The notes under the pieces were generated by a model, which was not told the DNA's origin, ran no database searches, and saw only the letters and a list, made by a program, of their open reading frames with translations. Position numbers and translations under genes: made by a program. A DNA stretch of 30,000 nt from assembly GCA_009746045.1 (NCBI GenBank), contig RPFO01001655.1:1-30000 (forward strand), written 5' to 3'. Positions 7,668 to 17,948 of this stretch are shown piece after piece. How positions within the stretch are numbered: position 1 is the stretch's first letter; every line of letters begins with the position of its first letter. Source of the stretch: Mesostigma viride. Its lineage: Eukaryota > Streptophyta > Mesostigmatophyceae > Mesostigmatales > Mesostigmataceae.

Positions 7668-10450
7668 TCCACCACCACCATCCATGCATGCCAGCACCCC
7701 ACCACCATCATCCATGCGTGCCAGCCACCCACCACCACCATCCATGCGTGCCAGCCACCCACCACCACCATCCATGCATGCCAGCACCCCACCACCATCA
7801 TCCATGCATGCCAGCACCCCACCACCACCATCCATGCGTGCCAGCCACCCACCACCACCATCCATGCGTGCCAGCCACCCACCACCACCATCCATGCATG
7901 CCAGCACCCCACCACCACCATCCATGCGTGCCAGCACCCCACCACCACCATCCATGCATGCCAGCACCCCACCACCATCATCCATGCATGCCAGCACCCC
8001 ACCACCACCATCCATGCGTGCCAGCACCCCACCACCACCATCCATGCATGCCAGCCACCCACCACCATCATCCATGCGTGCCAGCCACCCACCACCACCA
8101 TCCATGCATGCCAGCACCCCACCACCACCATCCATGCGTGCCAGCCACCCACCACCACCATCCATGCATGCCAGCACCCCACCACCATCATCCATGCATG
8201 CCAGCACCCCACCACCACCATCCATGCGTGCCAGCCACCCACCACCACCATCCATGCGTGCCAGCCACCCACCACCACCATCCATGCATGCCAGCACCCC
8301 ACCACCACCATCCATGCGTGCCAGCCACCCACCACCACCATCCATGCATGCCAGCACCCCACCACCATCATCCATGCATGCCAGCACCCCACCACCACCA
8401 TCCATGCGTGCCAGCCACCCACCACCACCATCCATGCGTGCCAGCCACCCACCACCACCATCCATGCGTGCCAGCCACCCACCACCATCATCCATGCGTG
8501 CCAGCCACCCACCACCACCATCCATGCGTGCCAGCCACCCACCACCACCATCCATGCATGCCAGCCACCCACCACCACCATCCATGCGTGCCAGCCACCC
8601 ACCACCACCATCCATGCGTGCCAGCCACCCACCACCACCATCCATGCATGCCAGCACCCCACCACCATCATCCATGCATGCCAGCACCCCACCACCACCA
8701 TCCATGCGTGCCAGCACCCACCACCACCATCCATGCATGCCAGCCACCCACCACCATCATCCATGCGTGCCAGCCACCCACCACCACCGTCCATGCGTGC
8801 CAGCACCCCACCACCATCATCCATGCGTGCCAGCCACCCACCACCACCATCCATGCGTGCCAGCCACCCACCACCACCATCCATGCGTGCCAGCCACCCA
8901 CCACCACCATCCATGCGTGCCAGCCACCCACCACCACCATCCATGCGTGCCAGCCACCCACCACCATCATCCATGCGTGCCAGCCACCCACCACCACCAT
9001 CCATGCATGCCAGCCACCCACCACCATCATCCATGCATGCCAGCCACCCACCACCACCATCCATGCATGCCAGCACCCCACCACCATCATCCATGCATGC
9101 CAGCCACCCACCACCACCATCCATGCATGCCAGCACCCCACCACCATCATCCATGCATGCCAGCACCCCACCACCACCATCCATGCGTGCCAGCACCCCA
9201 CCACCACCATCCATGCATGCCAGCCACCCACCACCATCATCCATGCGTGCCAGCCACCCACCACCACCATCCATGCATGCCAGCACCCCACCACCACCAT
9301 CCATGCGTGCCAGCCACCCACCACCACCATCCATGCATGCCAGCACCCCACCACCATCATCCATGCATGCCAGCACCCCACCACCACCATCCATGCGTGC
9401 CAGCACCCCACCACCACCATCCATGCATGCCAGCACCCCACCACCATCATCCATGCGTGCCAGCCACCCACCACCACCATCCATGCGTGCCAGCACCCCA
9501 CCACCATCATCCATGCGTGCCAGCCACCCACCACCACCATCCATGCGTGCCAGCCACCCACCACCACCATCCATGCGTGCCAGCCACCCACCACCACCAT
9601 CCATGCGTGCCAGCCACCCACCACCACCATCCATGCGTGCCAGCCACCCACCACCATCATCCATGCGTGCCAGCCACCCACCACCACCATCCATGCATGC
9701 CAGCCACCCACCACCATCATCCATGCATGCCAGCCACCCACCACCACCATCCATGCATGCCAGCACCCCACCACCATCATCCATGCATGCCAGCCACCCA
9801 CCACCACCATCCATGCATGCCAGCACCCCACCACCATCATCCATGCATGCCAGCACCCCACCACCACCATCCATGCGTGCCAGCACCCCACCACCACCAT
9901 CCATGCATGCCAGCCACCCACCACCATCATCCATGCGTGCCAGCCACCCACCACCACCATCCATGCATGCCAGCACCCCACCACCACCATCCATGCGTGC
10001 CAGCCACCCACCACCACCATCCATGCATGCCAGCACCCCACCACCATCATCCATGCATGCCAGCACCCCACCACCACCATCCATGCGTGCCAGCCACCCA
10101 CCACCACCATCCATGCGTGCCAGCCACCCACCACCACCATCCATGCATGCCAGCACCCCACCACCACCATCCATGCGTGCCAGCCACCCACCACCACCAT
10201 CCATGCGTGCCAGCCACCCACCACCACCATCCATGCGTGCCAGCCACCCACCACCACCATCCATGCATGCCAGCACCCCACCACCATCATCCATGCATGC
10301 CAGCACCCCACCACCACCATCCATGCGTGCCAGCCACCCACCACCACCATCCATGCGTGCCAGCCACCCACCACCACCATCCATGCGTGCCAGCCACCCA
10401 CCACCACCATCCATGCCTGCCAGCCACCCACCACCACCATCCATGCGTGA
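7668..10450. repeat. 30-bp minisatellite, about 93 copies
   Basis: The unit combines CCACCACCACCATCCATGC with a GTGCCAGCCAC-type half. Most variation is at three sites: CCA/TCA, GCGT/GCAT and GCCACC/GCACCC. One unit near 8710-8720 is 29 bp, which shifts the downstream phase. The block from 8791 to about 9390 recurs 690 bp (23 units) later. The sequence is free of stops in several frames on both strands because 30 is a multiple of three, giving Pro/His/Ser-rich pseudo-proteins of almost 1000 residues. There is no start context, splice site or non-repeat domain to support translation. Confidence 0.93.
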
Positions 10451-10484
10451 TTTTTTTGGGGAGTGGTTAGTATTGTTTTTGGGT

Positions 10485-11100
10485 AGGGTCGCTTTGCAGA
10501 GTGACCCCTACCCTTGCGCAATGTCGCAGTCTTTGTTTGTAAGGTCGCGCTGCAGAGTGACCCCCTCACAATGCAAACTTCCATTCAGTGTTTGTAGGGT
10601 CGCGCTGCAGAGTCACCTTTCCAAGATGCGTTATTCAATAACATTTTGTTGGTAGGGTCGCGCTGCAGAGTCACCTTTCCAAGATACGTTATTCAATAAC
10701 ATTTTGTTTGTAGGGTCGCGCTGCAGAGTCACCTTTCCAAGATACGTTATTCAATCACATTTTGGTTGTAGGGTCGCGATGCAGTGTCACCCTTTCCGGA
10801 TACGTTATTCAATAACATTTTGTTTGTAGGGTAGCGCTGCAGAGTCACCTTTCCAAGATACGTTATTCAATCACATTTTGGTTGTAGGGTCGCGTTGCAG
10901 AGCCACCCTTTCCAGATACGTTATTCAATAACATTTTGTTTGTAGGGTAGTGCTGCAGAGTCACCCTTTCCAGATACGTTATTCAATAACATTTTGTTTG
11001 TAGGGTAGCGCGTCCGAGTGACCTTTCCAAGATACGTTATTCAATCACATTTGTGTTGTAAGGTCGCGCTGCCGAGTCACCCTTTCCAGATACGTTTATA
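10485..11100. repeat. 58-bp tandem array, each unit with one palindrome
   Basis: About 11 units have palindromes starting near 10485, 10541, 10596, 10654, 10712, 10770, 10828, 10886, 10943, 11000 and 11060. The spacing is mostly 58 bp. Each has a GGGTCGCGCTGCAGAGTCACC-like core (typical right arm GAGTCACC or GAGTGACC) and a spacer containing a second small inverted repeat, GTTATTCAATAAC. The array lies upstream of the first resolved exon of the large plus-strand gene, probably within its intron. Confidence 0.88.
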
Positions 11101-11164
11101 AAAGTTACATCTTCGATTTTTTTTTTCCCAAACCTGAATGGGATTTCATCCTTGTTTCTTCTTA

Positions 11165-11187
11165 GGGTAGCGCTGCAGCGCCACCCC
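11165..11187. repeat. Palindrome copy just upstream of an exon
   Basis: GGGTAGCGC left arm, TGCA centre, GCGCCACCCC right side. It lies about 75 bp before the acceptor at 11260. Confidence 0.8.
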
Positions 11188-11260
11188 TTGAGCACGCTGA
11201 TGCGAATTTACACTTTCTTCATCCGACATTGGTCTATTTGTTTTTCCTTTTTTGCCGCAG

Positions 11261-12733
11261 AAGGAACAAGAGAAGGAGAGGGAAGTTCAGCTTCAGAAGG
11301 AAAAGGAGGAGCAGGAGAGGGCCTCCTTGCTTCAGAAGGGAAAAGAGGTGGAGAGGGCCACCTATGTCGACAAGGTCAAGTCGACGAGCGAGTCTCCTAA
11401 GTATAGTACGCCACCCGCCTCTCCGCCCAAGGGCGTAGAGGAGTTTCCTCCTCTGTCAACAATGCTTGCTGCCGGGGCTGGGCCAAGCTCCGTGGAGGCG
11501 TCGGCCTCCAAATCTCCCAAGCGGCCCGCACCTGAGGCACAGGCTGCCGGGGCTGGGTCCAGCTCCGTTGTGTCTCCACAGTCTCCTCAGCGGCCCGCAC
11601 CTGAGGCACAGGCTGCCGGGGCTGGGTCCAGCTCCGTTGTGTCTCCACAGTCTCCCCAGCGGCCCGCCATCAACAAGGAGTCCCCCGTCCTCGGGAAGTC
11701 GACCTCAAACTCGCCGAGGTCCGCCCCCGTCGAGGTGGTTACCTCGAAGCCCAGCTCGCCGCCCAAGTCTTCTCCAAGGGCCCACCACGAGGCGTCTGAG
11801 CAGGGCAGCCCGCCGCCCAAGTCACCTCTAAGGTCCCACCACGAGGCTTCGACCTCGAAGGTCAGCACGTCGCCCAGGTCTCCTTCAAGGTCCCTACCCG
11901 AGGCCTCGACCTCACAGCCCAGCTCGCAGCCCGCGTCTCCCCAAAGCTCCCCTCCAAAGAAGGGGGCGACCTCCAAGTCCCGATCACCGCCCAAGTCGCC
12001 TGCAAAGTCTCACGGTCGGAAGTCTCCGCCCAAGCGCCGGTCGCCACCCAAGCGCCGGTCGTCAAACTCACCTCCGAGGAGCCGCTCCCCACAGGCAAGA
12101 AAGAAAGCAAGAGCGGAATGGGAGGAGAAGGAGGATGACCATGAGCGGTTCCTGCGTGATCTGCAGCAGAACATTGACCTCCTGATCAGCATGGAGGACA
12201 GGGACAAGGCAGACCCAAGGCCACTGGAGGATCTTCCGGAGGAGGAAAGAAAGAGAAGGAATGACCGCATGGCACTTCTGACTTCTTATCTGGATCAGGC
12301 AACGCAGCACGCCGAAGATCTGGTGAATCTGGAGAAAAAGGACAAGGAACGGAAGGCCGCCCAGGAGCTCCTGGAAAGGGAGCAGAGGGAATGGGTGAAG
12401 AAGGAAAGGGCAGAGCGAGAGGCGAAGCAGGCAGAAATGGAAGCTGCGGAGATGGAGGAGGCGGAGCGCAGGAAGAGGAGGGCGTCGTGGGAGCGGGACG
12501 AAAAGGAGAGAAAGGCGAATGAGGAAAGGAAAAAGAAGGACGAGGAGGCAAAGGCGAAGAGGAAGGTGCAGGAGGAGGGGAAGAGGATGATGGAGGCGGG
12601 TGTGGCGGCACGCCTGAAATACCAAGCCAAACTTGAGGAGGAGCGCAGGAAGGCGCAGGCTGCAGAAAAGTCGACGGAGGTGGATGGGAAGACCGCGGGG
12701 GTCTCGGAGAAGGAGGGTACGGAGCCGTCTCAG
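11261..12733 (+). CDS. Large plus-strand gene, exon 1 resolved: Ser/Pro/Lys-rich and coiled-coil
   Basis: This exon follows the acceptor TTTTTTGCCGCAG and ends at CCGTCTCAG|GTGAGA, 491 codons in phase 0. The protein opens with a short Glu/Lys/Gln coiled-coil (KEQEKEREVQLQKEKEEQER). A low-complexity Ser/Pro/Lys region of about 240 residues follows, with a 23-residue tandem repeat (69 bp, at 11522-11590 and 11591-11659; PAPEAQAAGAGSSSVV). Next is an RS-like basic stretch (around 12020-12110; KRRSPPKRRSSNSPPRSRSP). The exon ends in a long charged helix (about 12110-12700) rich in EERKRR and KKDEEAKAKRK. This suggests a disordered nuclear protein with a coiled-coil, but I assign no function. The 5' exon with the start codon was not found. 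The intron before it may include the satellite block. Confidence 0.8.
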
Positions 12734-12824
12734 GTGAGAAACAGTTTTTACCCCCATTAGTGTGCGTGTTTTTTTTAACGGTTTCGTTATTCCTTATCTC
12801 TGCTAAGCTCGTCTGACCATGAAT

Positions 12825-12846
12825 GGGTCATTTCGCAGAGTGACCC
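12825..12846. repeat. Palindrome copy in intron 12734-12892
   Basis: Left arm GGGTCATTT, centre CGCA, right arm GAGTGACCC. As RNA the nine stem pairs all form, two of them as G-U wobbles. Confidence 0.9.
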
Positions 12847-12892
12847 TAACCTGAACCAACAAGTATGCTTTTCCCTGTTGTTTTGATTTCAG

Positions 12893-13194
12893 AGGAAGCG
12901 GGGGGCAGACGAAAAGAAGTCAGAGGATCCCAAGAAGAGCGGGACAACAACGGAGGTGAGCGATAAGTAATCCTGTGTTTTTCGCCTTTGTTCTTTGTTC
13001 ATTTGTCCTTCATTTCTGAGTTGCCGTTTCCTTCGCATGTGTGATTAATTTATGGAGGGTCATTTCGCAGAGTGACCCTAAACTCTCAACGAGTATGCTT
13101 TCCTCTGTCTTGCTGCATCCAGAGGAAGAAAGGGGGAGATGAGACAGAGTCTCAGGGGAACGCCGAGGTTGGGAGTGGGGAGGAGAAATTGCGG
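12893..13194 (+). CDS. Large plus-strand gene, small Lys/Glu-rich exons 2 and 3
   Basis: Two small exons: 12893-12955 (21 codons, RKRGADEKKSEDPKKSGTTTE) and 13123-13194 (24 codons, beginning RKKGGDETESQGNAE). Both follow acceptors ending in CAG and both start AGGAAG. They precede donors GTGAGC, are phase 0 on both sides and are separated by intron 12956-13122. Their matching starts, similar composition and similar flanking introns, each with a palindrome, suggest origin by exon duplication. They lengthen the disordered charged region between the coiled-coil and the globular part. Confidence 0.75.
13057..13078. repeat. Palindrome copy in intron 12956-13122
   Basis: Left arm GGGTCATTT, centre CGCA, right arm GAGTGACCC. 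It is identical to the copy at 12825-12846. Confidence 0.9.
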
Positions 13195-13270
13195 GTGAGC
13201 TAATAATTTTTTCGCCGCTTCATAGTGCATGTCAGTTAGTCCTTCGTTCTGTTTGAGATTTTTTTATGAA

Positions 13271-13292
13271 GGGTCACTTCGCAGAGTGACCC
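13271..13292. repeat. Palindrome copy in intron 13195-13344
   Basis: Left arm GGGTCACTT, centre CGCA, right arm GAGTGACCC. It differs from the neighbouring intron copy at one position, which changes a wobble into a Watson-Crick pair. Confidence 0.9.
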
Positions 13293-13344
13293 TAAACTTT
13301 TTTTCCGATTATGCTTTTTTTTCGTTTTGTGGACCTGTGTGCAG

Positions 13345-13507
13345 CCGATCCAGTTGAGGGGCTTGGAAACTTGGAAGTCATGGTTGACGACTTACGAAAA
13401 ACATCTGAACGATGACGCCAAGTCGTTCTTGAGCACCCTTGTGTCGAAGGAGATCGAAGTTGCGATCGATGACGGTGTCTGGCATGAAAGGATCTCAGTC
13501 GGGTCTG
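13345..13507 (+). CDS. Large plus-strand gene, exon 4, 5' half, interrupted by transposon
   Basis: After the acceptor CTGTGTGCAG the frame reads PIQLRGLETWKSWLTTYEKH and onward to ERISVGS at 13506, in phase 0 with the previous exon. At 13508 the CACTA element begins, and reading into it adds nine foreign residues before TAA at 13534. The other half of the exon resumes at 24385. Joining 13507 to 24385 forms a GAT codon and continues in frame. As it stands the allele can make only a truncated product unless the element is spliced out. Confidence 0.8.
13506..13507. other. Target site duplication TG, left copy
   Basis: TG directly before the CACTA terminus. The matching TG is at 24383-24384. A 3-bp duplication does not fit (CTG versus TGA). 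Confidence 0.7.
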
Positions 13508-13523
13508 CACTAGGAGTTAATTT
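13508..13523 (+). repeat. Left terminal inverted repeat
   Basis: CACTAGGAGTTAATTT, the exact reverse complement of 24367-24382. Similarity falls off directly inside. Confidence 0.93.
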
Positions 13524-13850
13524 GAAGCCCCCGTAACCTGTCCGGTAACTTCGACGCCCCCGTAACCTGCCCGGTAACTTCGACGGGCCAGGTTACGGGT
13601 CCGTATTCGTTGGCGGTTTGGGTTACCGGACCGGTTACGGTACCATTCGAAATATTGGCCCCGAGATTCGGTACGGCCCAGTAACTGGGCCGGTTATGTT
13701 TACGGGGGCGTGAACGGCTTCGGTTCAGGTTACGTTGGGGTATACGGGACGGGTCAGGTAGTGGTTACGGCGCCATAGCTGCCCCAATATTAGGTACTGG
13801 GGTGGTTACGGAGCCGTTATCGTTAACTGGATCGTAAACCGCGACATAGC
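13524..13850. repeat. Left subterminal repeats of the CACTA element
   Basis: Many short direct and inverted copies of GTAACC, CCGGTAAC and GGTTACGG occur here, including two near-identical blocks containing CCCCCGTAACCTG (13530 and 13556). No coding sequence is present. In CACTA elements such clusters bind the transposase. Confidence 0.8.
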
Positions 13851-13863
13851 TGGCTAGCTACGC

Positions 13864-14790
13864 ATGCACACTGTGGAAGACGTAGAAGACGCGTTAATTG
13901 ACTTCTCTGCAGCATCAGCAAAGTATGATGTACATGGCAACCCATGGAAGCGTGCGGCGGGGGCAAAATATATGCTACAGGAATTGAGAAAATGGCATCA
14001 ACAAAATCGCACGCTGTGGAAGAGCCTTAAAGTGGTAAAACAACGCCACAATGGAGGTGTGACCAGTCGGCTTCAGGGAAGAGTAGCGGTGAGTCACTCT
14101 CTTATTTTAGTTGGCGGCAATTCATTGCTGTGTTGCAGGCTGCCATGCCAGCAGTCTTCCCTAATGTGTATGGTAGGAGTACAAGACTAAGGCAGTTATG
14201 TTGCTGGCCTCTGCACTGACCCTCCCGCTACATTGTTGGTAATGTTGCTGCTTGGTTGGCTTTCCTTTGACGTGCATATCGTCCAATTCTGTGATGCAGA
14301 TTGAACGCCTAAGCAGCCACATCTATATCTGGAGCAAGGCATGAACGGCAGCAGAAAAGAGAGAGGAAGAGAGGGAAAGAGAGGCTGCGGAGAAGCGCGA
14401 GGAACAGCTAAAATGCAAGAGGCAACGGGTGGAGGAACCTGGCAACGAAGCCAGTGGTAGTGGGAGCTGCGAGCAAGCACGTCAACCGCGGTGGATGCAC
14501 ACGTGGGGGAGGCACATGCGGGGCAAGCATGTGTAGGCCTGCAAATCGTGCCAGGGCCCACCGTGATTGCAATTGCCGAGTTCCTGCTGAAGCGAGCACT
14601 GGCCTCCTTTCCGCAGTTGGCAGCCAAGGACGCGACAATCACGCTTGTGGAGAGTTTGTGTAAGGAAGAACCTGGACTCGGCATCGGGCAGTCCAGCGGT
14701 GGACCTGCTGAACAACACAGCCTGTGCCCTTGCGAATGCCGCGCTGCAGTTGGTCTCCAACTCCGTCCATCCATGTTGATGGCAAGGTTA
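13864..14790 (+). pseudogene. Decayed multi-exon gene inside the CACTA element
   Basis: A first exon 13864-14088 (75 codons, MHTVEDVEDALIDFSAASAK onward) ends at GCG|GTGAGTC. A possible short exon starts at 14139. A third starts at 14300 after TGATGCAG and reads IERLSSHIYIWSKA, then an in-frame TGA at 14342-14344 (likely from CGA), then continues in the same frame as a coiled-coil (AAEKREEEREREAAEKREEQ). Coding-like sequence then shifts frame near 14470-14490 (VPGPTVIAIAEFLLKRALAS, with ATITLVESLCKEEPG further on) and again near 14690 (AVDLLNNTACALANAALQLV). I infer a former transposon-encoded protein now broken by one stop and at least two frameshifts. The family is not recognised. Confidence 0.6.
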
Positions 14791-14966
14791 GTTGTGCCAC
14801 ATTTTCTTCCTGTTTTGGGTATGATGCATCAATAATTGCCCCTTGTATGTACGGGTGCGGTCGATTGACCTCCCTCCAGCAACATTGCAACATCCGTTAC
14901 TGACGTCCACTGCGGCGGATGCGTTCCTCCAGCATGTTAGTTGCCTTGTGAGCTGTAATTGTGCAG

Positions 14967-15134
14967 GGTGTCGTCAGTACATCCGATGAGAAGGATAACA
15001 AGGAGCTCAAGTGTCACTGGTGTTGCCTGGTTGATGGCGCACGTAATATCCATGGGCATCAGCATATGGTCCCAAACACACTCAAACGGCTGGCCGAGTC
15101 GCTGGGAGAGGCAGTCCACATGCAGTTGGAGAGG
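14967..15134 (+). pseudogene. Cys/His-rich exon remnant next to GGGA repeat
   Basis: Preceded by AATTGTGCAG and followed by GAGAGG|GTGGGT, this 56-codon phase-0 segment reads GVVSTSDEKDNKELKCHWCC, then LVDGARNIHGHQHMVPNTLK and a short helix. The C-x2-C and H-x-H-x-H spacing suggests a small zinc-binding motif, as found in transposon proteins. It lies in the same orientation as the decayed gene upstream and is probably a further exon of it. The donor side has been replaced or expanded by G-rich microsatellite. Confidence 0.5.
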
Positions 15135-15152
15135 GTGGGTGGGTGGGGTGGC

Positions 15153-15298
15153 GGGAGGGAGGGAGGGAGGGAGGGAGGGAGGGAGGGAGGGAGGGAGGGA
15201 GGGAGGGAGGGAGGGAGGGAGGGAGGGAGGGAGGGAGGGAGGGAGGGAGGGAGGGAGGGAGGGAGGGAGGGAGGGAGGGAGGGAGGGAGGGAGGGAGG
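15153..15298 (+). repeat. (GGGA)n microsatellite, about 36 units
   Basis: An uninterrupted GGGA array on the plus strand, capable of G-quadruplex formation. Gly/Arg/Glu reading frames across it are artefacts. Confidence 0.95.
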
Positions 15299-16090
15299 GT
15301 GGGTGGGTGGTTATGGTGGGTGGATGGGTGCAAGGGTGGTTGCTTATAAGTGAATCGCCAGGTGGCTGGGGGATCGACGGGGTTTGGGAACTCCTAGGTG
15401 GGTGCATTATTGGATGCCTGAGTGAAACTGTTTCATGGGCTGGAGGATTTGCACCGTTGGTTTGTGGCGGGTGGATGTGTAGCTGTGATTAGAAGTGGGT
15501 GGGGTGAGCGATGGGGAAGGTAGATGGGTGGGTGGGTGCACGGATATGGGTGGGTGGGTGGTTTTGTAGTTGGGATCGACTCACCTATCGCGGGTGAAGG
15601 GCTGTGCATGTTAGGGGTGAGATGGGTGGGTGACTGGCTGAGAGGATGTGGATGTGTGAGGGTGAGTGGGTGCAGGTCGGTGGGTATAAGGGTATGGGGG
15701 GAAAGAGTGGTCGAGTGGGAAGGGGCGTGGGTGGGTCAGGGGTGGGCGGCCCGGTGGGCACACATGGGGCCAGCTGGCTGGGTGGTTAGGTGGCTGCGTG
15801 GTTTTAGTAATGGGTGCCTGGATAAAAGGATGGGTGAATGCCTCCTTATTGCCTAGGTGGGTAGATTGCATATGTGGCTAGCTGGGTGGGTGGATGTCCC
15901 AGTGGGTGGGTATGTGGCTGGGTGCCTGGGTGCACGAGTGGTTAGATAGGTTGGTTTAGTAGGTGCGTGGCTGGCTGGCTGGGTCACCGGGTGGGTGGAC
16001 CAGTGGGTGGCTGGGTACTCAGGTGCGCAAGTGTATGAGTACTTGTGTGGGTGGGCCAGGTGGATGCATGGGTGGGTGACTGCATGGGTG
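15299..16090 (+). repeat. Degenerate TGGG-rich region
   Basis: A long stretch dominated by GGGTGGGTGG and related motifs, with strong G bias on the plus strand. It looks like a decayed simple repeat. No gene is supported. Confidence 0.75.
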
Positions 16091-17401
16091 ACTCGGTACG
16101 CACAAAGGGCAACGGATATAGACATGGGGATATGCCAATGCCTTGGGGTGAGCACACGTGGATGCCAGGTGACATGTGCCAGCCTGTCGCAGTTATACTA
16201 TACCTTGGCGTTTGCTTGGCGTGTCGTTGCCAATAATTTCACACAGGACGTACATGGTACGTGTTGGTAGCAATCACATGGCTGTGTTAGTGAGTGATGT
16301 TGCATGTATTGTTCAGCTTTCTTTCCCATTTTGCAATGTGCCAAGGTTCTTAAGTAGTTTAGAAGTATGGTGTCATGGGGTACACATCAAGGAGACAACC
16401 AGCGCAGGCCAGAAATCGGGAGAATCCGGACCATGGTAGCTCACATGCATGTGCACTGCACATCACACATTTGTGGCATACTCGCAATGTCTACCTTACA
16501 TCTTGCATTCTGTTAGGAACAGTCGCCACTCAGGCATTCACATGCACCAGGGTTTCGCTCACTGTTTGTGCTGTAGTCATCGTTAAATAAAAAATCTTTA
16601 CAAAGCCTGGCAATTGTCATAATGTTGGGCTCCTTATGACATGAGATTTTGCACACGAAGTTTTGCGACCATGCTTCAGATGCTTGCATGATGACGACCA
16701 GTTTTGGTTGTAATATGACATGGTGGTGCAGGTGCCCTGGTGCACCTAGAGCAGGGGTAGCTTACATTCCCACCCTTGCATGAAGTAGCCTAGAATGTGC
16801 ATGAAGCAGCCATATGCCCCTTCTCAGGGATATGTGCTACATTTACTCCCAACGGAGTGATGTTGATAACTAATTAATTAATTAATGACATCATATTAAT
16901 TTTTAAAATCATTATTGATAGCAACACTACCTTGTTAGCATTTGTTACCATTCAGGGCTCCAAATGCCCTGAGGCGTTGTTCAAGGTCTGAACAACCGTA
17001 ATTCATTGTGGCTGTTAAGTTCCAGCTTCGTCGGGCATAATTCGTCTAACTATCTAAGTGCAAACGTTGTTTGGAAGGGACTCATTTTGGCCTTAATTAA
17101 GGATCTGGAGCAGGAGCACGTATTCCATGGACTGATGGGGGTGGGTGCATTAGAACTGAGCCGCGAAGACTAGCTGATCTCACTCTAATCTTATATACCA
17201 AGTTGTCTCCTTGATAATATACAAAGTTGTCTCTCTTAATACAAAATCCTAACTACTCTACTCAGTCACGCACCCCTTCCTCCTGGCGTGGGGGAGGGGG
17301 GGCTCTTACATCGCCATGCGTCCAGGCATGATTTGTCTCGCTTCATCTACCATGATTGCCTTTAATTTGACCATTAATTAATTAATTAATTAATTAAGAA
17401 C
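16091..17401. other. Non-coding part of the CACTA element
   Basis: No convincing coding sequence is seen. There are short (TTAA)n runs at about 16873-16887 and 17373-17397, and a short direct repeat with ACCAAGTTGTCTCC / ACAAAGTTGTCTC near 17198-17235. Confidence 0.5.
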
Positions 17402-17733
17402 ATCCATCCATCCATCCCTCCCTCCCCCTCCCTCCCTCCCTCCCCTCCCCCTCCCTCCCTCCCTCCCTCCCTCCCTCCCTCCCTCCCTCCCTCCCTCCCT
17501 CCCTCCCTCCCTCCCTCCCTCCCTCCCTCCCTCCTCCCTCCCTCCCTCCCTCCCTCCCTCCCTCCCTCCCTCCCTCCCTCCCTCCCTCCCTCCCTCCCTC
17601 CCTCTCCTCCCTCCCTCCCTCCCTCCCTCCCTCCCTCCCTCCCCCTCCCTCCCTCCCTCCCTCCCTCCCTCCCTCCCTCCCTCCCTCCCTCCCTCCCTCC
17701 CTCCCTCCCTCCCTCCCTCCCTCCCTCCATCCA
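17402..17733 (-). repeat. (CCCT)n microsatellite, inverse complement of the GGGA array
   Basis: About 75-80 CCCT units with a few length interruptions, flanked on both sides by CATC units. On the minus strand it reads GGGA, so it forms an inverted pair with the array at 15153-15298. Confidence 0.95.
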
Positions 17734-17948
17734 TGATGAAATTTGGTCGGGTAAATTGCAATAGACTCGCCTTTTGATGACGAACACGCCGATCTAATTT
17801 TTGGCAGCCATTGCCCAGGATTTCGCAAGTTATCGCCAGCGGCCTGCCCAGCAGATCTCGCTATTTTTCTGCACATTATGGCGGCACCACGCATGTGATC
17901 AGTGTGCCTGCGCCCCCTGCCCTCGTCTAGGTGCTATTAAACGTAGCT

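Noticed and set aside
7182-10655. Giant open frames (over 900 codons) on both strands, His/Pro/Ser-rich or Gly/Trp-rich
   Set aside because: They are translations of a 30-bp satellite whose period is a multiple of three. Several frames are open at once, and no non-repeat domain or splice support exists.
10485-11100. Regular palindromic repeats resembling a CRISPR array
   Set aside because: The whole 58-bp unit is repeated, including the spacer. There are no unique spacers or cas genes, and the context is eukaryotic.
12068-12757. Minus-strand Leu/Pro-rich frames
   Set aside because: Shadows of the charged coiled-coil exon on the plus strand.
14730-14755. CCGCGCTGCAG resembling the dispersed palindrome inside the CACTA element
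   Set aside because: Only the central CGCGCTGCAG matches, both outer arms are missing, and it lies in decayed coding sequence, so chance is likelier.
14937-15492. Gly/Arg/Glu- and Pro/Ser-rich frames across the GGGA array
   Set aside because: Simple-repeat artefacts. Only the short Cys/His exon at 14967-15134 has independent support.
17386-17894. Gly/Arg/Glu-rich minus-strand frames
   Set aside because: Artefacts of the CCCT microsatellite.
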